Positions 23,794-23,846 of a stretch of 23,846 nt of DNA are shown here, piece by piece (positions within the stretch are counted from its first letter, which is position 1; the number at the start of each line of letters is the position of its first letter). This DNA comes from a virus. The stretch is taken from the IMG/VR virus record IMGVR_UViG_3300006810_000385, positions 1 through 23,846 of that record, one strand, 5' to 3'. The notes below the pieces were generated by a model. The model saw only the letters and a list, made by a program, of their open reading frames with translations. It had not been told where the DNA came from and ran no database searches. The position numbers were made by a program, and so were the translations under genes.

Positions 23794-23846
23794 TATTTAG
23801 TCATTAATCCCATTATATGGTCTAAAGAAACTTGTCCTTCTGGTAA
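23793..23846 (-). CDS. C-terminal fragment of the preceding structural gene
   Basis: Only 17 codons are visible before the right edge: LPEGQVSLDHIMGLMTK then TAA, whose last A is the first base of the gp25-like ATG (TAATG), the same overlap used at other junctions in this block. A second frame is also open over this short stretch (ending GIND, stop 23797-23799), so the frame choice rests on the junction type. Function cannot be judged. Confidence 0.45.
   Translation of the reverse strand, partial: LPEGQVSLDHIMGLMTK

Noticed and set aside
1-23846. tRNA genes, CRISPR arrays, insertion sequences, integrase or attachment sites
   Set aside because: No cloverleaf-like segment, spaced direct repeats, transposase or recombinase motifs were seen by eye; a tRNAscan run could still find a tRNA I missed.

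Overview
The window looks like part of the genome of a tailed, contractile-tail (T4-like, myovirus-type) phage. It is very AT-rich and compact, and every gene I accept is on the minus strand, so transcription runs from high to low coordinates. The T4 relationship rests on a recognisable gp25-type baseplate wedge protein followed by a gp6-type baseplate wedge protein, and on N-terminal peptides resembling the T4 capsid-targeting sequence. No accepted start I inspected has a Shine-Dalgarno GGAGG. Starts instead follow A/T-rich leaders such as AAAATAAAATGG or ATTATAATGG, which fits a Bacteroidota host, although the host is inference only.

Layout in transcription order. (1) 23846-11452, baseplate and tail-associated structure: the tail end of an unknown gene, gp25-like, gp6-like, a 405-aa DNRLRE-like structural protein, a 121-aa coiled-coil protein, a 990-aa and a 915-aa protein that appear to be two halves of one ~1900-residue protein separated by a -1 frameshift, a 213-aa tail-type protein, and two tandem paralogous ~350-aa proteins. 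(2) 11446-9247, nucleic acid enzymes: a GIY-YIG-like endonuclease, a primase with zinc ribbon and TOPRIM domain, and a PD-(D/E)XK (RecB/Cas4-like) nuclease. (3) 9224-8871, a small gene whose coding sense continues for 45 codons past an in-frame TGA, followed by a clear intrinsic terminator at 8815-8841 that abuts a candidate promoter. (4) 8791-1, a tightly coupled operon: Zeta-toxin-like P-loop kinase, coiled-coil protein, 1230-aa multidomain protein, HAD nucleotidase-like protein, a lysine-rich protein, a zinc-ribbon protein, a membrane-anchored GAF-like protein, a 58-aa Pro/Glu/Lys protein, and a large open-ended protein.

The most interesting content is region 4 plus the small gene of region 3. 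Six of these proteins begin with a short amphipathic peptide ending in (Leu/Ile)-x-Glu within the first 17 residues. In T4 that tripeptide is the prohead protease (gp21) cleavage signature, and such peptides direct internal proteins (IPI-III, Alt) into the capsid. Here the peptides precede enzymes, so the operon may encode a set of proteins packaged in the head and injected with the DNA. The centrepiece, at 3903-7595, combines a nucleotidylyltransferase, two HExxH zincin sites, a duplicated domain of unknown function, a basic domain and a possible ADP-ribosyltransferase domain (compare T4 Alt). Candidate L/I-x-E sites lie at several domain junctions.

No tRNA, CRISPR array, insertion sequence or integrase was seen. 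With the left-edge open gene recognised, no stretch over 300 bases lacks a gene.
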